A DNA stretch of 44,236 nt, taken from NCBI GenBank assembly GCA_020635195.1, contig JACKAG010000017.1, positions 1 through 44,236 of the forward strand, in the 5' to 3' direction. Each line of letters starts with the position of its first letter. Positions within the stretch are counted from its first letter, which is position 1. Below the pieces are notes generated by a model. That model had not been told where the DNA came from. It saw only the letters and a program-made list of their open reading frames with translations, and ran no database searches. The DNA comes from Deltaproteobacteria bacterium. GTDB lineage: Bacteria > Bdellovibrionota_B > Oligoflexia > Oligoflexales > Bog-1112. Below are positions 17,508 through 25,776 of this stretch, in pieces. The position numbers were made by a program, and so were the translations under genes.

Positions 17508-17960
17508 TCAGTTGCTCCACACCTCCCCCTGAAACTGTTTCCAGCCCAGCAGAAAGGGAAGGCCAAAACGAAGCGGTGAATCCACTTTGCGTTCTGTCAG
17601 ACCGGGGTACTGAATCCGGAGCACCCTGACTGCATCCTCCGGTGTCACAAAGGCCGGCATAGGACCTCCATAACCGTAGGCTTCAATATAACTCTGAGGC
17701 CGTTCCATCACACCAACAAACAGAAAAGGGTACTTCAGCCTTTTCCTCAGAAGTAACAGCTCCTCAAGGAAAGCAGGACAGATATCCTTTTCATCCTGTA
17801 AGTCAATAATCACATATTCCAGATCAGCATGCCTGATCCAGTTATGAACACTCAACACCAGGTGAGTACAGGCTTCACAGGACAGAGATTTAGTTTCACA
17901 GGAGTTCATAAGATTTAAAACCACGGCACCATCGACCAGGACCGGAATGAAATCCATCAT
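17508..17960 (-). CDS. STAS-like domain protein (tentative)
   Basis: About 150 residues from ATG 17960; a GTG at 17984 is the alternative, and AAGGAG lies between them. The pattern YVIIDLQDEKDICPAFLEELLLLRKRLKYPFLFVGV resembles the core of STAS (anti-sigma-factor antagonist) domains: a strand, a short loop where the phosphorylatable Ser would be, a helix and the next strand. The usual Ser is not clear here, so it may be a degenerate family member. No signal peptide. A near-consensus promoter lies just upstream, overlapping the end of the preceding gene, so it is probably transcribed on its own. Function unknown. Confidence 0.55.
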   Translation of the reverse strand: MMDFIPVLVDGAVVLNLMNSCETKSLSCEACTHLVLSVHNWIRHADLEYVIIDLQDEKDICPAFLEELLLLRKRLKYPFLFVGVMERPQSYIEAYGYGGPMPAFVTPEDAVRVLRIQYPGLTERKVDSPLRFGLPFLLGWKQFQGEVWSN

Positions 17961-18037
17961 AGAAATACCACTCTCCTTCCCCACCAGAGTATCTTCTGGC
18001 AGCAGCCATAACCTGTACTGAGTTTGTTCCTCCCCTC

Positions 18038-18066
18038 ATTATTTTAAAAACAAAAACACTTGTCAA
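18038..18066 (-). promoter_or_regulatory. Sigma-70-type promoter
   Basis: On the minus strand TTGACA (18061-18066), 17 bases, then AATAAT (18038-18043): a perfect -35 box and five of six bases in the -10 box at ideal spacing. It points to the STAS-like gene about 80 bases downstream. The -35 box overlaps the stop codon of the upstream gene. Confidence 0.7.
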
Positions 18067-18545
18067 ATTCCGGATGAAAACAGATGCTGTTTATCAATAA
18101 GCTGACAAATCACCTGGCGCTTCATTGCATGCAGACTTTGTCCACGAACCTTATCTTCATAAGCTGGCAGGAGAGTCCGACCTTTCCGGAACATCTGTTC
18201 CTCAGAGACCCCTTCGACAATAAGTGGCTTCACACAGATCTTTACAGGCTGTCCACGGCTACGGAGCATATCAATAAGACGCTGATCCTTTTCCTGGTCG
18301 AGAGTTCCACTCTGAACAAAGAGATCTGCATCTGCTTCACAACAGAGACTCAGGACCAACAGCCATCGCAACTGCTCCGGATCTGACACAGAAGGTCTCT
18401 GCTGTTGTACAACAGAGAGTTTCCATGTTAAGCCATCAGCATCCTGAATCTTCCGGCTCTGAATCTGTTGCCGGTAACGGCTGAGAATATCAGCACTCAG
18501 ATGTGAAACGACCACAGGTTTCTTTGGCCGCAGCGAGGTGTCCAT
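18063..18545 (-). CDS. Conserved-looking protein of unknown function
   Basis: 160 residues, no signal peptide, membrane segment or familiar motif. The sequence is mixed alpha/beta (LRWLLVLSLCCEADADLFVQSG, then IDMLRSRGQPVKICVKPLIVEG), perhaps a small globular regulator or nucleotide-related fold, but I cannot assign it. The start ATG at 18545 has GGAG eight bases upstream. It shares the tetranucleotide CATG with the start of the divergent LptE-like gene, so each promoter must lie within the other gene. Confidence 0.6.
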   Translation of the reverse strand: MDTSLRPKKPVVVSHLSADILSRYRQQIQSRKIQDADGLTWKLSVVQQQRPSVSDPEQLRWLLVLSLCCEADADLFVQSGTLDQEKDQRLIDMLRSRGQPVKICVKPLIVEGVSEEQMFRKGRTLLPAYEDKVRGQSLHAMKRQVICQLIDKQHLFSSGI

Positions 18546-19266
18546 GCCTGTCTCCGATAACAGATACCATTCCCTGTCACAGCCTGGTTCTCTGTTATTT
18601 TATCAGAAAGCCCCGCCAGAGTATGATCAGAGGAATGTTTCACGATGCCGGCAGTGGTCCTGTCTTCTGATACTGGCGGCCTTCACATCATCCTGTGTCT
18701 ATCGTTTTTCGAACCTTCATATGAAAGCCCCATCCGGAGCGAGATCCATCGGGATTGAATCCATCTACGATACAGGAAATATTGTTCTCCCCCATGAATA
18801 TCTCTGGCTTGAGCTTCAGCGACAATTTGCCATCAACGGAAGACTCCGGGTGCAGCCTGTGCATTCCGCGGACCTTTACCTGCGAGCTCATATCACCAAT
18901 GCCCTGATCCGTCCGGAGCTCACGGAGAAACGAAAGATTACAGATCCTGACTCTTTTCTGAACGACGCAGAACCACCCGCGCCATGGCCCATGAATACCT
19001 ATCAAAATCAGAGTATTGCGCACTCTTATGCAAAATCTGAGTCCGTGTTTTTTCAGGTCGCAGTTGAGATCTGGGACCAGAGAAAAAAAGTAAAGATCTT
19101 CACAAAAACATATTCGATGTCAGGAAGCTGGACATCCTATGACTCCAGCCTGCCTCCGGAATATACTTTTCTCCAGTCGGAAGAAAGTTTCGAAGGAACA
19201 TTTCATGGTCTGGCAGAAAATCTGGCCTGGATCATCGTAACGGATGTGTTGCAGATTCCGACCTGA
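18544..19266 (+). CDS. LptE-like outer membrane lipoprotein (tentative)
   Basis: 240 residues from ATG 18544; a GTG two codons earlier is possible. A long positively charged n-region precedes a lipobox (LLILAAFTSSC). After the Cys comes YRFS, then ARSIGIESIYDTGNIVLPHEYLWLELQRQF, then GRLRVQPVHSADLYLRAHITNAL, and later VEIWDQRKKVKIFTKTY and AENLAWIIVTDVLQ. This order is the pattern of LptE, the lipoprotein that plugs LptD and delivers lipopolysaccharide to the outer membrane. The match is by pattern only; a DUF4136-like lipoprotein is the alternative. A 30-residue n-region before the hydrophobic core is unusually long. Confidence 0.5.
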   Translation: MPVSDNRYHSLSQPGSLLFYQKAPPEYDQRNVSRCRQWSCLLILAAFTSSCVYRFSNLHMKAPSGARSIGIESIYDTGNIVLPHEYLWLELQRQFAINGRLRVQPVHSADLYLRAHITNALIRPELTEKRKITDPDSFLNDAEPPAPWPMNTYQNQSIAHSYAKSESVFFQVAVEIWDQRKKVKIFTKTYSMSGSWTSYDSSLPPEYTFLQSEESFEGTFHGLAENLAWIIVTDVLQIPT

Positions 19267-19280
19267 GACAGCCGGGAGCT

Positions 19281-20078
19281 TCAGTGACAAAACCCGCGGG
19301 CGGCCATCACCGGGGGAGCTTCATGTTTGTGACGATGAGCCAGATGGCGCTGCCAGACAAAGTGCATCACAGCAGAAGCATCCGGTCCCGGTCTGTCTCC
19401 GGCCAGAAGACTACGGATAGCCTTCTCCATCTCGTCGTAACGATAGCCCAACTCGGCCTCATCCGTCTGCCCATCCCAGAGGCCTGCACTGGGATGACGA
19501 TCAATCATAGCCTCTGTGAGAACACCCTGATCGCGAAAGTGCTCCAGCAGCTGATAAACCTCAGACTTAAAAAGCTCACCAATCAGAAAAAAATCACCAA
19601 GGGCATCCCCCCCCTTGGTGTCATAACCAATATAATCCTCAGAAAGATTTCCGGTGCCAATAACCCGAACCCTTTGCTGCGGATTGAGATCGGCCAGATG
19701 GTGCGCCAGAGCATAAAGACAGCTCATTCTGACACGCGCTCTGCCGTTCCCACGATTCACAAGGCTCAGGTCTGCACCTGACATCGCCTGACTGACCAGT
19801 TCATTCAGCGCCTCTGAAACCTGCCCTACAGAGATCAGAACAGATCGGATTCCAAGAGCTTCTGCAACCAGTTGTGAATTCCGGTTAAACGTTGCCAGAT
19901 CTGCTGAAGTCGCAGGCAAATGCACACCCAGTACATTTTCCCGGCCAAGAAAATGAGAGCAAAGGGTCGCCACCAGTGTCGAGTCCGCCCCTCCGCTCAT
20001 TCCGACAACAGCGATCTCGGTCCGGGCCTTCAGTTCATTTTCCATGCTTCTTAAAAGACCAGCTATATCCCGAATCAT
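19281..20078 (-). CDS. nadE: Ammonia-dependent NAD synthetase
   Basis: 265 residues from ATG 20078, preceded by AAAGGAA. It makes NAD from deamido-NAD, ATP and ammonia, the last step of NAD synthesis. The ATP-pyrophosphatase loop SGGADS is near residue 30, with the conserved blocks RARVRMSCLYALAHH, VIGTGNLSEDYIGY, TKGGDALGDFFLIGELFKSEVYQL and PSAGLWDGQTDEAELGY. There is no glutaminase (nitrilase) domain, so it should use free ammonia. It converges on the LptE-like gene with a 14-base gap. Confidence 0.93.
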   Translation of the reverse strand: MIRDIAGLLRSMENELKARTEIAVVGMSGGADSTLVATLCSHFLGRENVLGVHLPATSADLATFNRNSQLVAEALGIRSVLISVGQVSEALNELVSQAMSGADLSLVNRGNGRARVRMSCLYALAHHLADLNPQQRVRVIGTGNLSEDYIGYDTKGGDALGDFFLIGELFKSEVYQLLEHFRDQGVLTEAMIDRHPSAGLWDGQTDEAELGYRYDEMEKAIRSLLAGDRPGPDASAVMHFVWQRHLAHRHKHEAPPVMAARGFCH

Positions 20079-20391
20079 GACCTGTTCCTTTCTATTCCTT
20101 CGCAAATCCGGCAACCATATCTACAATATGAATATGAGACTGAGCAAGTTTTCCCAAAAGACACGCCGTGCAGGGAAAGACATCCCTGACAGCCTTCTCC
20201 GGGAAGAGAGTTCTGTTCATTTTCAGAAACAAAGCCTGTGAGTTGGATGGCGCAGCCCCCTGTGAATTCGGGCGCTGTCATAGCCCCGCGGGTGATTCCG
20301 GGGAAATTAGACATTGATTTTCCCGGAAAAAGCGAATGAAAATGTGAACGAAGTTGATCAACCTTTATCTGAGTGCTGTGGGTCATAAATT
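20079..20391. other. Divergent promoter region between nadE and topA
   Basis: About 310 bases without a supported gene. It must hold the promoters for both flanking genes. I see no clean sigma-70 box pair, but a strong hairpin lies at 20298-20326. Confidence 0.5.
20298..20326 (+). promoter_or_regulatory. Stable hairpin in the topA upstream region
   Basis: CCGGGGAAAT pairs with ATTTTCCCGG (ten pairs with one G-U wobble) around a 9-base loop, ending 65 bases before the topA start. It is followed by A residues, not T, so it is not a terminator for topA-direction transcripts. It may act in the mRNA leader if the transcript begins upstream. Confidence 0.35.
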
Positions 20392-22995
20392 ATGAGTAAG
20401 TCGCTGGTGATCGTGGAGTCCCCTGCCAAAGTCAAGACGATAGGGAAGTTTCTCGGAAAAAACTTCTCCGTCAAGTCCAGTGTCGGCCATATCAGAGATC
20501 TGGCCAAATCTGTCAACGAAGGCGGGGCCCCTCGCAAGCGCGCGCAGGGCCTCAGCGCGGAAGAAAAAAAACAAAGCGAAAAAAATAAGCTGATCCGCAG
20601 AATGGGTGTAGACCCTGAGAATGACTGGGAGGCTCGCTATGAAATTCTCCCGGGAAAAGAAAAGGTTCTCAAAGCACTCCAGGAAGCCGCAGAAAAGGCA
20701 GATACAATCTATCTGGCCACCGACCTTGACCGGGAAGGAGAGGCCATCGCCTGGCATCTGAAAGAAGCGATCGGAGGGGACAGCGAACGCTACCAGCGTG
20801 TGACATTTACTGAGATCACGAAAAAGGCTGTGCTGGCTGCTTTTAAACAACCTTCCGACTTAAATCTGGACCGGGTCAATGCACAGCAGGCCCGCCGTTT
20901 TCTGGACCGTGTTGTCGGTTATATGCTGTCGCCGCTTCTCTGGCAGAAAGTAGCCAGAGGGCTTTCAGCAGGCCGGGTGCAGTCTGTAGCTGTCCGGATG
21001 ATATCCGAAAGAGAGCAGGAAATTCATGCGTTCAAGACGGATGAATACTGGGAAGTCAAAGCCATGCTCCGGGCTGCTGAACATGACATTTATATGAATG
21101 TCACAAAAATAGCAGGCAAGACCTTTCGCCCTGACAGCAAAGCAGAAACCGAAAAGCACCTGGCACAACTGAAACAACACCCTTACATCGTGTCTCAGGT
21201 CGAAAAGAAGCCAGCCAGGTCAAAACCATCCGCTCCCTTCATCACATCAACCCTACAGCAGGCTGCCAGTGTGCGGCTCGGCTACGGGGTCAAAAAAACA
21301 ATGGTTCTGGCCCAGCAACTGTATGAAGCCGGTTATATTACATATATGAGGACAGACTCCACGAACCTCAGCCAGGAAGCCCTTGAATTATGTCGGGGAT
21401 TTATCGGAGAGCAATTTGGATCGGCCTACCTCCCCCCGGAAGCAATTCTTTACAGCAGCAAGAAAAGTGCCCAGGAAGCCCATGAAGCCATAAGGCCAAC
21501 CGATGTCACCCAGAGACCGGAAATGCTGGCATCCGGATTAGAGCGGGACGCTGCAAAAATTTACGAATTAATCTGGCGACAGTTTGTTGCCTGCCAGATG
21601 ACTCAGGCTCAGTTTGACAGCACTCAGATTACTGTTCAGTGTGGGGACTATGAACTCAGAGCCAAAGGACGTGTTCTGCGTTTTGACGGTTACCTGAAAG
21701 TTCAGCCACAACAGAAAAAGAAGGGAGAGGAAGATATCAACCTCCCTCCTCTTGAAGAGGGAACATCCCTTAAAGCAGAAGCATTGCATCCCAGCCAGCA
21801 CTTTACCAAACCACCCCCCCGCTATACCGAAGCAAGCCTGGTGCGGGAACTGGAAAAAAAAGGAATTGGCCGCCCCTCAACTTATGCCTCAATCATTTCC
21901 ACGATCCAGGACCGGGGCTATGTGCGCCTTGAAAAAAGACGATTTTTCTGCCTCAAGATGGGAGAAATTGTCACAGATCGCCTGACACACAATTTTCATG
22001 ATCTCATGGATTACGGCTTTACGGCCTCACTTGAAGAAGCCCTGGACAAAATCGCTGCTGGCCAGCAGGACTGGAAAAACCTCCTTGATCAGTTTTACGA
22101 GCAATTCACCACAAAACTGGCTCTGGCATCTGAAGAGATGCGACCAAATCAACCGACTGAAACAGATATCGACTGCCCTGAATGTCAGCGAAAGATGAAC
22201 ATCAGGACCGCACGAACCGGGGTCTTTCTAAGCTGCTCCGGCTACGCTCTTCCGGTCAAAGAACGCTGCAAAGGAACTCTGAATCTGATCCCGGGAGAAG
22301 AGGTCGAAGCTTTTTCCGGAGATGACGATGAAGGCAACGTCGCTGAAATTCAAGCAAAAGAGCGCTGCCCACTCTGTGACACGGCAATGGATAGTTATCT
22401 GATTGACGAAGAACGCAAGATTCACGTTTGTGGAAACAATCCTGAGTGTCCCGGATACAAAATCGAAAACGGAAAATTCCGGATCAGAGGCTATGAGGGC
22501 CCTGTGATTGAATGCGACAAATGTGGCGCTGACATGCAGCTCAAAACAGGACGCTTCGGGAAGTACTTCGGCTGCACAAAGGCCCCCGAGTGTAAAAACA
22601 CCCGGAAGCTTTTGCGAAACGGAGAAGCAGCTCCCCCACGGGCAGAGCCCGTGCATATGCCCGAATTACCCTGTGCTGAATCGGATGGCTATTTTGTCCT
22701 GAGAGATGGCGCGGCCGGGATTTTCCTGGCTTCCAGCAAGTTTCCCAGATCACGGGAAACAAAAAAGCCCGCAGTTGAGGATCTTCTGCGCCACAGGGCT
22801 GAGCTGGATGCAAAATACCACTATCTGGCTGATGCTCCTCCCCGGGACCCTGCCGGAAACCCGGCCATTATACGTTTCAGTCGTAAGACAAAAGAACACT
22901 ATATTATGAGTGAAGAGAACGGCAAGCCGAGTGGCTGGGCTTTGTTTTTTGAAGGAGGTCAGTGGGTGGATACGAAAAAAGCTCAGGAAGACTGA
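20392..22995 (+). CDS. topA: DNA topoisomerase I
   Basis: 867 residues. It relaxes negative supercoils through a transient 5'-phosphotyrosine bond. The TOPRIM domain shows VIVESPAKVKTIGKFLG (catalytic Glu) and TDLDREGEAIAWHL (DxDxE metal site). The active-site tyrosine is Tyr318 in ITYMRTDSTNLS. The PPPRYTEASLVRELEKKGIGRPSTYA block follows. The C-terminus holds three four-cysteine zinc ribbons (from about residues 594, 656 and 704: CPEC, CPLC, CDKCG), then a further RFGKYFGC-type repeat region. The ribosome site is weak. The 3' end overlaps the convergent glycosyltransferase gene by 92 bases. Confidence 0.96.
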   Translation: MSKSLVIVESPAKVKTIGKFLGKNFSVKSSVGHIRDLAKSVNEGGAPRKRAQGLSAEEKKQSEKNKLIRRMGVDPENDWEARYEILPGKEKVLKALQEAAEKADTIYLATDLDREGEAIAWHLKEAIGGDSERYQRVTFTEITKKAVLAAFKQPSDLNLDRVNAQQARRFLDRVVGYMLSPLLWQKVARGLSAGRVQSVAVRMISEREQEIHAFKTDEYWEVKAMLRAAEHDIYMNVTKIAGKTFRPDSKAETEKHLAQLKQHPYIVSQVEKKPARSKPSAPFITSTLQQAASVRLGYGVKKTMVLAQQLYEAGYITYMRTDSTNLSQEALELCRGFIGEQFGSAYLPPEAILYSSKKSAQEAHEAIRPTDVTQRPEMLASGLERDAAKIYELIWRQFVACQMTQAQFDSTQITVQCGDYELRAKGRVLRFDGYLKVQPQQKKKGEEDINLPPLEEGTSLKAEALHPSQHFTKPPPRYTEASLVRELEKKGIGRPSTYASIISTIQDRGYVRLEKRRFFCLKMGEIVTDRLTHNFHDLMDYGFTASLEEALDKIAAGQQDWKNLLDQFYEQFTTKLALASEEMRPNQPTETDIDCPECQRKMNIRTARTGVFLSCSGYALPVKERCKGTLNLIPGEEVEAFSGDDDEGNVAEIQAKERCPLCDTAMDSYLIDEERKIHVCGNNPECPGYKIENGKFRIRGYEGPVIECDKCGADMQLKTGRFGKYFGCTKAPECKNTRKLLRNGEAAPPRAEPVHMPELPCAESDGYFVLRDGAAGIFLASSKFPRSRETKKPAVEDLLRHRAELDAKYHYLADAPPRDPAGNPAIIRFSRKTKEHYIMSEENGKPSGWALFFEGGQWVDTKKAQED

Positions 22996-23692
22996 GCCTG
23001 ATCCACTGCTGCAGAGTCTGCTGCGAAACTGTCAGATCATTCCGGCTCAGAAGGTGAGTAGCCAGACTTTGCAGATCTTCAATCGTATCCACATCCCTGT
23101 ACTCAGCTCCCAGGCGGACCCTCCCCATATTCCTCAACTCTTTCACCAGGTGACTCCTGGTTGAAGACTGGCTATAGGGGACCCTCTGCCAGAAAGAAAC
23201 CGCAGAATGCTTCCCCGGACCTCCCCACAGCCAGAAACCACCATCACTGGCAGGGCCCACCACATATCCCGGCTCTGTCCTGAGCTGACGGATGATATCT
23301 GCCAGGACAAGAGGGCTCAGCTGCGGACAGTCCCCTCCGAGAAAAATCAGCCGGTCAAAATCAGCCTGAAGCTGTGTATGAACAGAGGCCAGCCGGCTTC
23401 CGAGAGAACCGCTCCCCTGAAAGATCCTGGGAAACTCCTGCCAGATACTCTCATACAATGCTTCTTCTTCTGCAACAGCCCAGAAAATATCGGTTCCTGA
23501 GACCTGTTCCCCTGCCAGGCGACAGCTATCTGCTGTCGCCTGGCAGGAATAACGATAAAAAGTTTCTGCGTCTTCCTGACCCAAAGTCCGGGCCAGCCGG
23601 GACTTAAGAGAAGAGAGCCCCGGAGTTTTGACAAAAATTGCGATTGCTGTCCTGAGTTCAGAAGAAGGCTTCTCTACGCTGTCAGCGTTCAA
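22904..23692 (-). CDS. Glycosyltransferase-like protein of the TIGR04282/DUF2064 family
   Basis: 262 residues from a TTG at 23692 placed right behind GGAGAGATATT. This start overlaps the end of the upstream gene by 11 bases, so translation is probably coupled. The body matches the DUF2064 (nucleotide-diphospho-sugar transferase-like) family: AIAIFVKTPGLSSLKSRLARTLG, FLGGDCPQLS, VVGPASDGGFWLWGG and VPYSQSSTRSHLVKEL, ending at DVDTIEDL. About 45 more residues run antisense into topA; these look like an acquired extension, as family members usually stop near 200-220 residues. Members often sit beside a TIGR04283 glycosyltransferase, as here. The product is not known. Confidence 0.85.
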   Translation of the reverse strand: MNADSVEKPSSELRTAIAIFVKTPGLSSLKSRLARTLGQEDAETFYRYSCQATADSCRLAGEQVSGTDIFWAVAEEEALYESIWQEFPRIFQGSGSLGSRLASVHTQLQADFDRLIFLGGDCPQLSPLVLADIIRQLRTEPGYVVGPASDGGFWLWGGPGKHSAVSFWQRVPYSQSSTRSHLVKELRNMGRVRLGAEYRDVDTIEDLQSLATHLLSRNDLTVSQQTLQQWIRLSLPELFSYPPTDLLQKTKPSHSACRSLHS

Positions 23693-24410
23693 AATATCTC
23701 TCCAGTTTCTGTTTCTGCTCTGCAATAAAAAAGGGCAAAGCCTGCTTCCAGGTTTTAAAAAAGTGATCCGCACTGGTTTTCAACCAACCATGTTTTTTGT
23801 ATTTCCGCGCACTGGTCCGCAGAACAGCCCCGACGGGACGCAGAGGAATTCCTGATAACCTGGCCTTCCAGATCAGGACATGATCTTCACCATAAGGACA
23901 AGATGGATCATAAGCCCCCAGCTGCCAGAAGATATCCTGAGAGAGACAAAAGCCCTGATCACCAAAAGGAATACCCAGAGCCCTCGACCGGACATTTGCC
24001 ATTTTCCCGTTCAGAGTGCTCAGTACAGGGCCATCCGGAAGATAGGCAAGGTCGAAAAAATGCAGCGCTGCAGGAGCTTTTTCCAGAGACTGAAGCAAAC
24101 AGGAGATGGCAGCAGGTAAAAACACACTGTCTGCATGCAGAAACCACAAAAATCGTTGTCTGGCATACCTGGCACCCAGATTCATCTGCTGCGCCCGTCC
24201 TGCCTCTCCTACGATCCACTGAACACGATACTTTTTTTTCAGCAGAGCAAGAGACCCGTCTTCATCCATACAAGGAGGATGAGGACGGACAAAGAGGACT
24301 TCACTGCCCTCAGGTAAAAAAAGCAGAGAAGAGCAGAGACTACGCCAGCTCTGATCATGAGCCCCCAGCGGAACGATGACAGAAAGAGTCGTTGCGGAAG
24401 ATAGCTGCAC
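23682..24410 (-). CDS. Glycosyltransferase family 2 protein, TIGR04283 type
   Basis: 242 residues from a GTG at 24410 with AGGAAAG seven bases upstream; an ATG at 24452 would add 14 residues. GT-A fold signs are LSVIVPLG at the start, VQWIVGEAGRAQQMNLGARYA, FLWFLHADSVF (the DXD-like HAD metal site), GIPFGDQGFCLSQDIFWQLGAYD, then EDHVLIWKARLSG. These are family-typical blocks of TIGR04283 enzymes. It is the first gene of a two-gene minus-strand operon with the DUF2064 protein. The sugar and acceptor are unknown. In other bacteria the pair often lies near arsenosugar or other secondary-metabolite genes, which are not seen here. Confidence 0.85.
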   Translation of the reverse strand: MQLSSATTLSVIVPLGAHDQSWRSLCSSLLFLPEGSEVLFVRPHPPCMDEDGSLALLKKKYRVQWIVGEAGRAQQMNLGARYARQRFLWFLHADSVFLPAAISCLLQSLEKAPAALHFFDLAYLPDGPVLSTLNGKMANVRSRALGIPFGDQGFCLSQDIFWQLGAYDPSCPYGEDHVLIWKARLSGIPLRPVGAVLRTSARKYKKHGWLKTSADHFFKTWKQALPFFIAEQKQKLERYFER

Positions 24411-24586
24411 TATGCTTTCCTGAAAAAACAGGCTGATCCTGAGTAAAAACATCAATGCCGGACATGATCTGCCCTCAAAAACAAAAACAGCAGTCATGAA
24501 CAGAGTCACAGAGACCCGTCCGCTCGGGAAAAAAGCCCTGCGAGGCCACATCCGTCAGCGATGGCTCCTGCAATGAAGGAAGGATT

Positions 24587-25723
24587 ATGACACAGCCAGA
24601 GCAGCAAAACCAGATCAGAAATACCATACATAGAGCATGGCTTATGCGCCTTAGTGAAGAGTACGATGACATCTGCAAAACTCACCAGTTATTCCTCTGC
24701 CCTCCTGTTTTTGCTCTCTGTGAAAGCAAAGACATACTGGGACAGTGGTGTCCGGAAGACCGGTCCCTGAAAATATCCGTCCGGCTCATCGAGACGGCTA
24801 CATGGAGTGTGGTGCTGGAAATCCTCCGTCATGAAATAGCTCATCAGATTGTCTCAGAAATTTTCTGTCAGAAGGAAAAAGGACACGGCCCATGGTTCCG
24901 AAGAGCCTGCCAGCTCACCGGCGCCAGCCCGGCAGCTCATAAAGCCTACATCAGCCCAGAATCACTTCAGGAAGAGTTGTCAGCTCCCAGGGAGGACGAC
25001 CCGGAAGAAAAACTGCTCCGCAAAGTCCGTAAACTTCTGGCTCTGGCCAGCTCTGGCAACCAGCATGAAGCAGCTCTGGCCCTGGAAAAAGCACAACAGC
25101 TTTGCGAAAATTTTGGCCTTGGCCCGGATCTTATGCCGGAACACTCACAGTTCATATCTCTTGTCATCACACACAAAAAAAAGAAACTGGAACTCTGGCA
25201 GAAACGCCTCAGCAGTATCCTGATCGAGCATTTTTCTGTCAGAGTCATCCAGACTGAAATATTTGATGCTCAGAGCCTTGAACTTCATAAATGCTTTGAC
25301 ATCCTTGGGGTGCGTCACAAAGTCAGAATTGCAGAATACATATACTGGTTTGTCGCCAACCACCTCCCGGGGCTCTGGGCAGACTTCAGCACAGCCCGAC
25401 AAAAGTCCGGGCTCCGTTCCAGGAATCAGTTCTTCCAGGGAGTTGTTGCCGGACTTGACGAGCAACTTAGTAAAAAAAGGAAGGGCAGCAGCCCCTCTGC
25501 CGCAACGTCCTCCTGTCATGGGAAAAAGGACGCTGTAGTTGTCGCCAATAAAGCCAAACTGGAAGAATTTACAAAGCTGCGATATCCACGCCTTCAGAAT
25601 GTCTGGCACAAATCCAGGATTCGGGATGAAGATTCATATGAGGCTGGTAAGGAAAAGGGCCATAAGTTAAATCTATATGGAGGTATTGATAAAACGGGTC
25701 GTCAGCCGCTAAGACTCTCTTAA
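24587..25723 (+). CDS. SprT-like metalloprotease domain fused to DUF2786
   Basis: 378 residues after AAGGAAGG. The N-terminal third is SprT-like: LEILRHEIAHQ carries HEXXH (His82, Glu83, His86), followed by GHGPWFRRAC, the usual location of the third zinc-ligand His. A DUF2786 block comes next (LLRKVRKLLALASSGNQHEAALALEKAQQL, about residues 140-170), then a basic region to the end. SprT-like proteases of eukaryotes cleave DNA-protein crosslinks; bacterial roles are less clear, and DUF2786 has no settled function. No signal peptide, so probably cytoplasmic. Confidence 0.83.
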   Translation: MTQPEQQNQIRNTIHRAWLMRLSEEYDDICKTHQLFLCPPVFALCESKDILGQWCPEDRSLKISVRLIETATWSVVLEILRHEIAHQIVSEIFCQKEKGHGPWFRRACQLTGASPAAHKAYISPESLQEELSAPREDDPEEKLLRKVRKLLALASSGNQHEAALALEKAQQLCENFGLGPDLMPEHSQFISLVITHKKKKLELWQKRLSSILIEHFSVRVIQTEIFDAQSLELHKCFDILGVRHKVRIAEYIYWFVANHLPGLWADFSTARQKSGLRSRNQFFQGVVAGLDEQLSKKRKGSSPSAATSSCHGKKDAVVVANKAKLEEFTKLRYPRLQNVWHKSRIRDEDSYEAGKEKGHKLNLYGGIDKTGRQPLRLS

Positions 25724-25776
25724 GACTGTCTTCAGAGCTCACGTGACCCCACTCTCAGATAAAGCGGAGAATCCGA

